DNA of 10,564 nt from Candidatus Bipolaricaulota bacterium (GCA_021129895.1 JAJOKL010000001.1:6781-17344), one strand, 5' to 3'. Shown: positions 1 through 5,969, counted from the first letter of the stretch. Notes: a model not told the origin generated them from the sequence alone. Program-made: numbers and translations.

Positions 1-93
1 GTTGTCAATGCCTACGCCGAGGGAGAGGGTGGAGAGTATCTGCTCGGTTTTCGGGTGGGAGCTCAGGAGCCCGGGGGAAAGGTGAAGCCCTAA
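1..93 (+). CDS. 3' end of an unidentified gene (partial)
   Basis: An open frame enters from the left edge and stops at TAA 91-93, giving a 30-residue tail that includes the stretch GEGGEYLLGFRVGAQEPGG. The stop lies one base before the ATG of the next gene, the spacing of an operon partner, which is the main reason to believe the frame. The tail has no catalytic motif and I do not recognise the family. It loosely resembles a segment of the next gene (both contain GGEYL followed a few residues later by RV), but 30 residues are too few to claim paralogy. Confidence 0.55.
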   Translation, partial: VVNAYAEGEGGEYLLGFRVGAQEPGGKVKP

Positions 94-94
94 A

Positions 95-409
95 ATGGAT
101 GACTGGAGAGGGCATATAGTCGGGGCGGGGCTGCAGAGGCGAGTAGAGGAGGACCCCCTGTTGGCCGAGGTGTTGGCCCAGGCCCTGTCCGGGATCGAGG
201 CTTTGCTGGACGAGCTGGGGAACCCATACCGGCTGGAGGCGCGGCTGACCCGGGGTGGGGAGTACCTGATCAGGATGCGGGTGGCGTACCGTTCCAAGGG
301 GGAGCGGGATCTGATTTGGGATCGGGCGGCGGAGATCCTGGAGCGGGCGCGGGCCGGCCGCGAGGTACACATCCTGTGTGGCATCTCCCGGCTCGCGCCG
401 GAGGGGTGA
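95..409 (+). CDS. hypothetical protein, 104 aa
   Basis: This is a complete small gene of unknown function. The ATG at 95 is preceded by a good ribosome binding site, AGGTGA at 80-85, nine bases upstream, and follows the previous stop by one base, so translation is probably coupled. The product is soluble-looking, with no signal peptide, membrane segment or metal-binding motif. Residues about 15-42 look helical (LLAEVLAQALSGIEALLDEL), followed by two probable beta strands (YRLEARLTR and GEYLIRMRVAY), a charged helix (RDLIWDRAAEILERARAG) and a last strand EVHILCGISR. That alpha-beta-beta-alpha-beta order suits a small regulatory or accessory domain, but I cannot name it. The stop TGA 407-409 sits in the loop of a stem-loop (see the terminator entry). 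Confidence 0.75.
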   Translation: MDDWRGHIVGAGLQRRVEEDPLLAEVLAQALSGIEALLDELGNPYRLEARLTRGGEYLIRMRVAYRSKGERDLIWDRAAEILERARAGREVHILCGISRLAPEG

Positions 410-436
410 GCCGCCCCTCCTGTTGCCAGCCTTTCT
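400..436 (+). terminator. stem-loop over the stop codon, possible intrinsic terminator
   Basis: GGAGGGG at 400-406 pairs perfectly with CCCCTCC at 414-420, a 7-bp stem of mostly G-C pairs. The 7-base loop contains the TGA stop at 407-409. Downstream bases are only moderately T-rich (TGTTGCCAGCCTTTCT), so the U-tract is weak. It would end the upstream transcript before the cysC-sat promoter; a transcript-protecting hairpin is the alternative. Confidence 0.4.
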
Positions 437-496
437 CCTTCTGACTTGCCCCACGCCGAGCGCGAGAAATCGCCTGCCATATCCAGAAGGGAAAAC

Positions 497-537
497 CCTG
501 TGTGGTTTGGATAACCGCTTAAATCGGTGACCACAGG
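497..537. promoter_or_regulatory. nested inverted repeat in the spacer upstream of the sulfate-activation operon
   Basis: TGTGGT at 501-506 pairs with ACCACA at 530-535, and CC 497-498 with GG 536-537 past a 2-base bulge. Inside lies a second small stem, ACCG 514-517 with CGGT 525-528, closing a CTTAAAT loop. An alternative hairpin pairs GGTT 504-507 with AACC 513-516. It lies about 60 bases upstream of the -10 element, so it could be an operator for a dimeric regulator or a structured piece of a longer leader. I do not recognise a known riboswitch here. Confidence 0.3.
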
Positions 538-575
538 CCGTCACGGGTGGGTGGAGGCCCTCATTTCCGCGGGGT

Positions 576-603
576 TTGTACGCCCGCCGAGGGATGTTAT
601 ACT
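576..603 (+). promoter_or_regulatory. sigma-70-type promoter of the cysC-sat operon
   Basis: The -10 hexamer TATACT (598-603) matches the consensus at five of six positions and has an extended -10 TG at 595-596 (TGTTATACT). A weak -35, TTGTAC at 576-581, stands 16 bases upstream. Transcription would start near 609-611, leaving a leader of about 32 bases before the GTG at 642. The local A+T-rich patch stands out against the GC-rich background. Confidence 0.6.
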
Positions 604-635
604 CTAAAAGGAGTACAAATAGAGTCTAAAAGGAG
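603..635 (+). repeat. 22-base-spaced direct repeat TCTAAAAGGAG covering the leader and ribosome binding site
   Basis: The 11-base sequence TCTAAAAGGAG occurs exactly at 603-613 and 625-635. The period is 22 bases, about two helical turns. The first copy spans the expected transcription start; the second supplies the ribosome binding site AGGAGGG (631-637), four bases before the GTG start. Exact repeats in this position fit an operator for a regulator that blocks transcription or translation, or a duplicated Shine-Dalgarno region. No regulator can be named. Confidence 0.5.
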
Positions 636-641
636 GGCACC

Positions 642-2453
642 GTGCAGACTGGCTTCGTCGTCTGGTTCACCGGACTCCCCGCCTCCGGGAAGACCACCCT
701 GGCCAAGGCGGTGGAACAGGAACTCATGGAAAGGGGCGCCCCCCACGTCCAACGCCTGGACGGCGACATCGTCCGCCAGGACCTCACCCGGAACCTGGGC
801 TTCTCCAAGGAGGACCGGGACGAGAACATCCGCCGGGTCTCCTTCGTGGCCGGGCTTCTCGCCCACAACGGGGTGGCCACCCTGTGTGCTTTCGTGTCCC
901 CCTATCGGGACGCCCGCCGGGCTGCCCGGGCCCGCGCCCCCAGGTTCGTGGAGGTCTACTGCCGCTGTGACCTCGCCACCCTGATCCAGCGCGACCCAAA
1001 AGGCCTGTACAAAAAAGCCCTGGCCGGTGAGATAAAGAACTTCACCGGGATCGACGACCCCTACGAGGAGCCGGAGAACCCCGAGGTCATCTGTGACACC
1101 GACCGGGAGACGGTGGCCGAATCCTGCGCCAAGATCATCCGCTACCTCGAAGAACACGGCCTCATACCAGCCCGTGAACCGGTATCCGCAAACCGTAATC
1201 CGTCATCCGTAATCCGTGATCCGCTCGCATCAGCCCCATCAGCTTCAGATCCCGGATCGCAAACTACGGGTCACCCGTCACCCGTCACGCGTCACGGTTT
1301 GCTGAATTCGCCCCATGGCGGCACTTTGGTGGACAGGGTGCTTCCCCCCCAGCAAGCCGAGGCCATGCGCCGGGAAGCCGAAGGCCTCCCCGGCATAAAA
1401 CTCTCCCCCTACTACCTGCGGGAGCTCCACTGCTTGGCCACCGGGGTGTATTCCCCCCTCACCGGGTTCATGAAGGAGCGGGTCTACCACAGCGTGGTGG
1501 AGACGATGCGCCTTCCGGATGCCACGGTGTGGCCGCTCCCCATCGTGCTCCCGGTCCCGGAGGAGCTGGCCGTGAACTTGCGGCCCGGGGGGATGGCCGC
1601 CCTGCTGGGCCCGGACGGGACCCCGGTGGGGATCATCGAGGGGCTGGAACTGTTTCAACGCGACCCCGCTTGGGAGGCGGAATACGTGTTCAGCACCCTG
1701 GATGAGGACCACCCGGGGGTGGCCCGCCTTCTCGCGGAGCCCACCACCCTGGTGGGGGGCGATATCTGGCTATTCGCTCCCCTGCCCCAGGAGTTTCCCG
1801 ACATCTCCCTCACCCCCCGACAGGCCCGGGCCGCCATCGCCGCCCGGGGCTGGAGGACGGTGGCCGCCTTCCAGACGCGCAACCCCCTGCACCGGGCCCA
1901 TGAGTACCTGCTGCGGTGCGCCCTGGAAGTGACGGATGGGCTGATCCTGTCCCCCCTGATGGGGGAGACCAAAGCCGGGGATATCCCGGCCGGGGTGCGC
2001 CTTTCCACCTACCGGACCCTCCTGGAAAACTACCTCCCCAAGGAGCGGGTGCTGATCGTGGCCTTCCCGGCCAACATGCGCTACGCCGGCCCCCGGGAGG
2101 CCATCTTCCATGCCCTGTGCCGCAAGAACTTCGGGGCCACCCACTTCATCGTGGGCCGGGACCACGCCGGGGTGGGGAGTTACTACGGCCCGTACGCGGC
2201 CCAAGACATGTTCGACCGCTTCTCCCCGGAAGACCTGGGGGTGCAGGCCCTGAAGTTCCAGCCCGCCTTCTGGTGCAAGCGCTGTGGCGGCATGGCCACG
2301 GAGAAGACCTGTCCGCATCCCCCCCAGGAGCGGGTGAGCCTGTCCGGGACGCAGCTCCGGGCCATGCTGCGGGAGGGGGTACTCCCACCCCCGGAGGTCA
2401 CCCGCCCGGAGGTGGCGCAGATCCTGATGCAAGCGGTTACGGGTGACGCGTAA
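642..2453 (+). CDS. bifunctional APS kinase / ATP sulfurylase (PAPS synthetase-type fusion)
   Basis: This 603-residue protein should carry out both cytoplasmic steps of sulfate activation: ATP + sulfate to APS + PPi, and APS + ATP to PAPS. Residues 1-173 are an APS kinase (CysC), with P-loop GLPASGKTT 11-19, LDGD 39-42, FVSPYRDARRAAR 84-96 and DPKGLYKKA...FTGIDDPYE 118-142. Residues about 220-603 are an ATP sulfurylase (Sat): SPHGGTLV 223-230, QTRNPLHRAHE 411-421, GRDHAGVG 505-512, a probable zinc site using C545, C548 and C557, and SGTQLRAML 568-576. The kinase-first order is that of animal PAPS synthetases; sulfurylase-first fusions such as that of Aquifex have the reverse order. The start is GTG 642 behind AGGAGGG. 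The linker, residues about 175-219, is low-complexity, lacks similarity to either domain, and is encoded by 7-base repeats. TTG at 1299 (L220) could be a relic Sat start, since MLNSPHGGTLV resembles a natural Sat N-terminus, but it has no clear ribosome binding site. Confidence 0.95.
   Translation: MQTGFVVWFTGLPASGKTTLAKAVEQELMERGAPHVQRLDGDIVRQDLTRNLGFSKEDRDENIRRVSFVAGLLAHNGVATLCAFVSPYRDARRAARARAPRFVEVYCRCDLATLIQRDPKGLYKKALAGEIKNFTGIDDPYEEPENPEVICDTDRETVAESCAKIIRYLEEHGLIPAREPVSANRNPSSVIRDPLASAPSASDPGSQTTGHPSPVTRHGLLNSPHGGTLVDRVLPPQQAEAMRREAEGLPGIKLSPYYLRELHCLATGVYSPLTGFMKERVYHSVVETMRLPDATVWPLPIVLPVPEELAVNLRPGGMAALLGPDGTPVGIIEGLELFQRDPAWEAEYVFSTLDEDHPGVARLLAEPTTLVGGDIWLFAPLPQEFPDISLTPRQARAAIAARGWRTVAAFQTRNPLHRAHEYLLRCALEVTDGLILSPLMGETKAGDIPAGVRLSTYRTLLENYLPKERVLIVAFPANMRYAGPREAIFHALCRKNFGATHFIVGRDHAGVGSYYGPYAAQDMFDRFSPEDLGVQALKFQPAFWCKRCGGMATEKTCPHPPQERVSLSGTQLRAMLREGVLPPPEVTRPEVAQILMQAVTGDA
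1172..1220 (+). repeat. seven tandem CCGNNAN heptamers inside the kinase-sulfurylase linker
   Basis: Seven consecutive 7-base units lie in unbroken phase: CCGTGAA, CCGGTAT, CCGCAAA, CCGTAAT, CCGTCAT, CCGTAAT, CCGTGAT. The last four are the most alike; an eighth, CCGCTCG, is decayed. They encode residues about 177-193 of the fused protein. Because the unit is not a multiple of three, successive copies are read in different frames. Confidence 0.85.
1269..1296 (+). repeat. four tandem CGTCACC-type heptamers at the end of the linker
   Basis: GGTCACC, CGTCACC, CGTCACG and CGTCACG follow each other in 7-base phase. On the opposite strand they read CGTGACG, CGTGACG, GGTGACG, GGTGACC, the same family as the array at 2434-2461 but inverted. 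They end just before the codons for the natural Sat N-terminus (L220 onward). Between the two linker arrays, CATCAGC occurs twice (1228-1234 and 1237-1243). Confidence 0.8.
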
Positions 2454-2461
2454 CGCGTGGC
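2434..2461 (+). repeat. heptamer array across the sat stop codon
   Basis: CGGTTAC, GGGTGAC, GCGTAAC and GCGTGGC run in 7-base phase. The third unit contains TAA 2451-2453, the stop of the fused enzyme; the TGA in the second unit is out of frame. GGGTGAC is the exact reverse complement of GTCACCC in the linker array. The array fills most of the 13-base gap before the next gene and leaves no obvious ribosome binding site there. Confidence 0.65.
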
Positions 2462-2466
2462 AAGCG

Positions 2467-3810
2467 ATGAAAAAGCTGGCGGTTATCGGGCTGGATTGTG
2501 CTGATCCTCACTTGGTGGAGAATTTCTTGCCGGAGCTCCCCACCTTCGGGGAGCTGATCCGGGGTGGCAGCTTCGCGCGCCTGAGGAGCGTAGACCCGCC
2601 CATCACCGTGCCGGCCTGGATGTGCATGTTCACCGGCAAGGACCCGGGGGAGCTGGGGGTATACGGGTTCCGTAACCGGGCCGATTACAGCTACCACCGG
2701 CTGCAAGTGGCCACCTCGGCCCGCTTCCGCGCCCCGGCCGTGTGGGACGAACTTGCCCGCCGGGGGATAAAGTCCATCCTGCTCGGGATCCCGGGCACCT
2801 ATCCCCCCAAGCCGGTGCGGGGCCTGCTGGTCGCGGGCTTCCTGGCGCCGGACACCCACTCCACCTTCACCTATCCGGCCTCCCTCAAGGAGAAGGTCGC
2901 CGGTTGGGTGGGGGAGTACCTCCTGGACGTGCGGAACTTCCGTACCCAGGACAAGGTGTGGCTGATTGGGGAGGTGCACCGGCTCACCGAGCAGCGGTTC
3001 GCCCTGGCCCGGAAGCTGGTTACGGAAGAGGACTGGGATTTCTTCGCCATGGTGGACATGGGGCCGGACCGGATCCACCACGGCCTGTGGGCCCATCACG
3101 ACCCCGGGCACCCCAAGCACGACCCTGAAAGTCCCTTCCGCGATGCCATTCGGGACTACTACCGGTTCCTCGATCGCAAGCTAGGGGAACTCCTCTCCGT
3201 CCTGCCCGGGGGCACCCAGGTGCTGGTGGTGTCCGACCATGGGGTCCAGCCCATGCAGGGCGGCATCGGGATCAACGAGTGGCTGATCAGGGAAGGGTAC
3301 CTGGTGCTCAAGGAGTACCCGGAGGAGCCCACCCGCCTGGGGGAGCTCATCGAGCGGGGACTTGTGGACTGGTCGCGGACGGTGGCCTGGGGGGAGGGAG
3401 GCTACTACGGCCGGGTGTTTTTGAACGTCAGGGGGCGGGAGCCACAGGGGACGGTGCCCCCTGAGCGTTACGAGGAGGTCCGCACCGAGCTGAGCCAGCG
3501 CTTGGTGGCCATCCCGGATGAGGAAGGGCGGCCCATCGGCACCCGCGCCCTCCGCCCCCAGGAGCTGTATCAGGAAGTGAACGGGATCGCCCCCGATCTC
3601 ATCGTCTACTTCGGCGACCTCCGCTGGCGCTCCATCGGCACCGTGGGCTGGAGGAGGATCCACTTCCATGAGAACGACACCGGCCCGGACGATGCCAACC
3701 ACGCCCCCCACGGGATCCTCATCGCCCACCCCGGACTGGACGGCCGCAGCGACATGTCCATACTAGAAGTGCGCGACCTCATCCTCGCACTGATGGGTGA
3801 TGGGCGATGA
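2467..3810 (+). CDS. alkaline-phosphatase-superfamily phosphodiesterase / nucleotide pyrophosphatase
   Basis: This 447-residue metal-dependent hydrolase belongs to the type I phosphodiesterase/nucleotide pyrophosphatase branch of the alkaline phosphatase superfamily. The expected two-metal site is visible: D10 in GLDCAD, nucleophile T47 in PPITVPAW, D201 and H205 in DRIHH, D257 and H258 in VVSDHG, and H412 in NHAPHG. No signal peptide or membrane segment is seen, so it should act in the cytoplasm. I start it at ATG 2467 (MKKLAVIGLD), because homologues begin with this first strand; an in-frame GTG at 2443 would add eight residues encoded by the repeat array and overlap sat. The substrate is unknown. 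Position after a PAPS synthetase suggests APS, PAPS, PAP or a sulfate or phosphate ester, but that is inference. Its 3' end is also made of heptamers, and its stop overlaps the next start. Confidence 0.9.
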   Translation: MKKLAVIGLDCADPHLVENFLPELPTFGELIRGGSFARLRSVDPPITVPAWMCMFTGKDPGELGVYGFRNRADYSYHRLQVATSARFRAPAVWDELARRGIKSILLGIPGTYPPKPVRGLLVAGFLAPDTHSTFTYPASLKEKVAGWVGEYLLDVRNFRTQDKVWLIGEVHRLTEQRFALARKLVTEEDWDFFAMVDMGPDRIHHGLWAHHDPGHPKHDPESPFRDAIRDYYRFLDRKLGELLSVLPGGTQVLVVSDHGVQPMQGGIGINEWLIREGYLVLKEYPEEPTRLGELIERGLVDWSRTVAWGEGGYYGRVFLNVRGREPQGTVPPERYEEVRTELSQRLVAIPDEEGRPIGTRALRPQELYQEVNGIAPDLIVYFGDLRWRSIGTVGWRRIHFHENDTGPDDANHAPHGILIAHPGLDGRSDMSILEVRDLILALMGDGR

Positions 3811-3815
3811 GCGAC
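3795..3815 (+). repeat. heptamer array across the phosphodiesterase stop / small-gene start
   Basis: GGGTGAT, GGGCGAT and GAGCGAC lie in 7-base phase, preceded by a possible decayed unit CACTGAT (3788-3794). The ATG start (3807-3809) and TGA stop (3808-3810) of adjacent genes both fall within or between these units. Short and degenerate, so on its own this would be weak; it is listed because the same kind of repeat sits at the two previous junctions. Confidence 0.45.
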
Positions 3816-4022
3816 GAAAAGAGGAGAACGGTCCGGATAGACGAGGAGATCGTCCACGCGATCGAGACGCACCTGAAGGAGCTCGGCGCGGGCTCGGTGG
3901 AGGAGTACGTGGAGGCGGTGTTGCGGGCCCGGCTGCTCGCCGAAGGGTTTCTGGCCCCCTATTCCCTGGAGGAGGAGCGGGAGGTGGAGCGAAGGCTGCG
4001 GGACCTGGGCTACCTCGACTGA
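3807..4022 (+). CDS. small ribbon-helix-helix-like protein, 71 aa
   Basis: The start ATG overlaps the upstream stop (ATGA, 3807-3810), so this is translationally coupled to the phosphodiesterase. Residues 6-14 (RRTVRIDEE) fit the DNA-contacting beta strand of a ribbon-helix-helix (CopG/Arc-like) domain, 15-27 the first helix, and 30-44 (SVEEYVEAVLRARLL) the second. After a short spacer, residues 54-71 form a charged helix ending in VERRLRDLGYLD. Tails of the form LRxLGYL are, from memory, common at the C-terminus of sulfatases and related alkaline-phosphatase-superfamily enzymes, which the upstream enzyme lacks. It may be an operon autoregulator or a partner of the phosphodiesterase. The fold assignment is by pattern only. 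Confidence 0.8.
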   Translation: MSDEKRRTVRIDEEIVHAIETHLKELGAGSVEEYVEAVLRARLLAEGFLAPYSLEEEREVERRLRDLGYLD

Positions 4023-4045
4023 ACCCTTCTCGTCTGTGGGGGGCA

Positions 4046-4051
4046 TATAAT
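4046..4051 (+). promoter_or_regulatory. consensus -10 element (TATAAT) for a probably leaderless DUF72 transcript
   Basis: A perfect TATAAT stands at 4046-4051, with only six bases (4052-4057) before the GTG start at 4058. Transcription from it would begin at or next to the start codon. No Shine-Dalgarno sequence precedes the GTG, which agrees with leaderless translation. No good -35 is seen 16-18 bases upstream and there is no extended -10 TG, so activity is not certain. Confidence 0.5.
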
Positions 4052-4057
4052 CCAAAG

Positions 4058-4789
4058 GTGGAAGCGCGGATCGGTTGTTGCGGTTGGTCCTCCCTGCGGG
4101 GGGAGGAGGTGGGGGAGCCGGACTGGAAACGGAGCTACTCCCACAAGCTGCAGCTGTATGCTGCCCATTTCCCCGTGGTGGAGGTGAACTCCACCTTCTA
4201 CCGCCTGCCCAAGCCGGACACCGCCGCCCGGTGGCGCGCCCTGGCCGACGAGGTGGATGAAGGCTTCGAGTTCACGGTCAAGGTGAACCAGGAGGTGACC
4301 CACAAGTCCCGATTTCGGGGGGAGGCAGCCCGCCGGGCCTTCGCCGAAACGGTGGCGATCGCCCGCCTCCTCCGGGCGCGGATCCTGCTCCTCCAGTGCC
4401 CCCCGTCCTTCGGCCCCGGGCCGGAGAACGAGGCGGCGCTGCGGGATTTCTTGCACGAGGTGGATCGGGAAGGACTGGCGCTGGTATGGGAGCCACGGGG
4501 CAAGTGGCGGGAGGTCCCGGCCCGGGTGGCAGCCCTATGTGAGGAGCTGGGTTTGATCCACTGTACCGACCCGTTCCAGGGCTGGCCGGAGGCCGGGGAT
4601 TTCTTGTATTTGAGGCTGCACGGGGCACCGCCCGGGACGCGGATGTACTACTACCGCTACACCCCCGAGGACCTGGCCTGGCTGAAAGAGGAGCTGAAGC
4701 GGCGGGACACCCGGGCCTATGTGCTGTTCAACAACGTGTACATGGCCCAGGATGCCCTGGCGTTCAAGCGTTTGTGGGAGGGCGGATGA
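4058..4789 (+). CDS. DUF72 (YecE-like) family protein
   Basis: This 243-residue protein is a clear DUF72 member, a TIM-barrel-like family without an established reaction. Family signatures are in order: IGCCGW at 5-10, VEVNSTFYRLP 41-51, FTVKVNQEVTH 72-82, LLQCPPSF 111-118, VWEPRGKW 143-150, YLRLHG 184-189 and YVLFNN 221-226 near the end. Conserved acidic, Asn, Tyr and His residues in these motifs line what should be the barrel mouth. I start at GTG 4058 (MEARIGCCGW), which gives the usual family length; the frame is open further upstream to 3797, but that extension lies over the preceding gene and shows no family similarity. The stop overlaps the next start by ATGA at 4786-4789. Its own -10 element suggests independent expression from the sulfate operon. 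Confidence 0.9.
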   Translation: MEARIGCCGWSSLRGEEVGEPDWKRSYSHKLQLYAAHFPVVEVNSTFYRLPKPDTAARWRALADEVDEGFEFTVKVNQEVTHKSRFRGEAARRAFAETVAIARLLRARILLLQCPPSFGPGPENEAALRDFLHEVDREGLALVWEPRGKWREVPARVAALCEELGLIHCTDPFQGWPEAGDFLYLRLHGAPPGTRMYYYRYTPEDLAWLKEELKRRDTRAYVLFNNVYMAQDALAFKRLWEGG

Positions 4790-5922
4790 GGGGCCGGCTG
4801 GTGTGCCCGTTCTGCCGGCATGTCCAGGAGCCCACGCCCCAGCCCGAGCCCTGCCCCCGCTGCCAAGTGCCCCTCCGGTACGAGCTGCCCCCCTCCACAG
4901 TGAGCTGGCGGGGGCTTGCGGGGCGCGGGGTGTGGCGGTATCGGCCGTTCCTCCCCTCCGTGGCCCCGGTCTCTCTGGGGGAGGGAGGGACCCCACTCAT
5001 CCCCTCCTCCCGACTGGGCCCTCAGCTCGGGGCGCGACTTCACTTCAAGCTGGAGGGGGCGAACCCCACCGGCTCGTTCAAGGACCGGGGGGCAAGCGTG
5101 TTGGTATCGGTGCTGGCAGCCTTTGGGGCGCGGCGGGTGGCGGACGACTCCTCCGGGAACGCCGGGGCGGCACTGGCCGCGTACGCCGCCCGGGCCGGGC
5201 TGGCGGCGGTGCTGTTCGTCCCCACCCATGCCTCCACTAAAAAACTCGCCCAGATCCAGGCCTACGGGGCGGAGCTGGTGACGGTCCCGGGGCCCCGCCC
5301 TCAAGCCACGGCTGCGGCGAAGGAGGCCTGCCAAAACAGCACTGATCTCCTCTACGCTTCCCACAACGAGTCCCCCTACTTCGAGGTAGGCCTACGCACG
5401 GTGGCCTACGAGCTCGCCGAGGAGCTGTCCGGGGAGCCTCCGGATCACGTGCTGGTGCCGGTGGGAGGCGGGGGGTTGTTCCTGGGGCTGGTACGGGGGT
5501 TCTTAGAGCTTGCGGATTTGGGCCTGATTTCAAACGTGCCCCGGGTTCACGCCGTCCAGGCGGAGGCCTGTGCTCCCATCGTCCGAGCGTGGGAGCAGGG
5601 GCTGGCCGCCCCGGAGCCGGTCTGCCCCGGGAAGACCGTGGCTGAAGGGGTTTGCATCCCCCTTCCCCCGCGCGGCCGGGAGATCTTGGCCACCCTCCGG
5701 GAAGTTAAGGGGGTGGCGTTGGCGGTGGCGGAGGAGGAGATCGAGGCGGCCTGGCGGGAGCTTCCTGTCCGGGAAGGGATCTACGTGGAGCCCACCTCGG
5801 CGGTGGCGGTGGCCGGCCTGAGACGCCTCTGCGCGGCGGGGGTGATCGAACCCGGGGAGCGGGTGGTGGTGGTGCTCACCGGTACCGGGCTAAAACACTC
5901 CCCGGCCGGGTCCGGAGACTAG
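4786..5922 (+). CDS. thrC: threonine synthase (PLP fold type II, zinc-ribbon N-terminus)
   Basis: The 378-residue product should convert O-phospho-L-homoserine to L-threonine and phosphate in the cytoplasm using pyridoxal phosphate. An N-terminal zinc ribbon uses C7, C10, C23 and C26. The fold II PLP site follows: NPTGSFKDRG 93-102 with Schiff-base lysine K99, SSGNAG 122-127, the phosphate-cradling VGGGG 226-230, VEPTSAVAVAG 334-344 and the late TGTG 366-369. The start is ATG 4786, overlapping the DUF72 stop, behind GGAGG 4777-4781; an in-frame GTG at 4774 is less likely. No homoserine dehydrogenase or kinase is adjacent. Archaeal cysteate synthase is a close relative of threonine synthase, and a sulfur operon lies upstream, so a related activity cannot be excluded from motifs alone, though threonine synthase is the default. 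Confidence 0.88.
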   Translation: MRGRLVCPFCRHVQEPTPQPEPCPRCQVPLRYELPPSTVSWRGLAGRGVWRYRPFLPSVAPVSLGEGGTPLIPSSRLGPQLGARLHFKLEGANPTGSFKDRGASVLVSVLAAFGARRVADDSSGNAGAALAAYAARAGLAAVLFVPTHASTKKLAQIQAYGAELVTVPGPRPQATAAAKEACQNSTDLLYASHNESPYFEVGLRTVAYELAEELSGEPPDHVLVPVGGGGLFLGLVRGFLELADLGLISNVPRVHAVQAEACAPIVRAWEQGLAAPEPVCPGKTVAEGVCIPLPPRGREILATLREVKGVALAVAEEEIEAAWRELPVREGIYVEPTSAVAVAGLRRLCAAGVIEPGERVVVVLTGTGLKHSPAGSGD

Positions 5923-5969
5923 GGTTCACCTATGCTGCGAAGGAAACTCTGATTTGAACACGAAAAACC

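Noticed and set aside
1..409. Tandem paralogy between the gene tail at 1-93 and the 104-residue gene
   Set aside because: Only GGEYL and a nearby RV match over about 30 residues; too little to separate from chance.
410..641. A tRNA or known sulfur-related riboswitch in the 232-base spacer
   Set aside because: No cloverleaf, T-loop GTTC box or recognisable SAM-type core could be found; only the small inverted repeat and the promoter are supported.
1172..1296. A CRISPR array or rRNA-like repeat at the linker
   Set aside because: Units are 7 bases with no unique spacers, and they are embedded in an open reading frame; this is not CRISPR architecture.
2443..2466. Earlier GTG start for the phosphodiesterase at 2443
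   Set aside because: It would add eight residues encoded by the repeat array and overlap sat; the conserved first strand starts at ATG 2467. It cannot be fully excluded, as neither start has a clear Shine-Dalgarno.
3797..4057. Upstream extension of the DUF72 frame to 3797
   Set aside because: It overlaps the 71-residue gene in another frame, encodes Gly/Arg-rich sequence without DUF72 similarity, and GTG 4058 gives the family length.
5899..5920. Palindrome CCCGGCCGGG near the end of thrC as a terminator
   Set aside because: It has no usable loop, no U-tract and lies inside the coding sequence.
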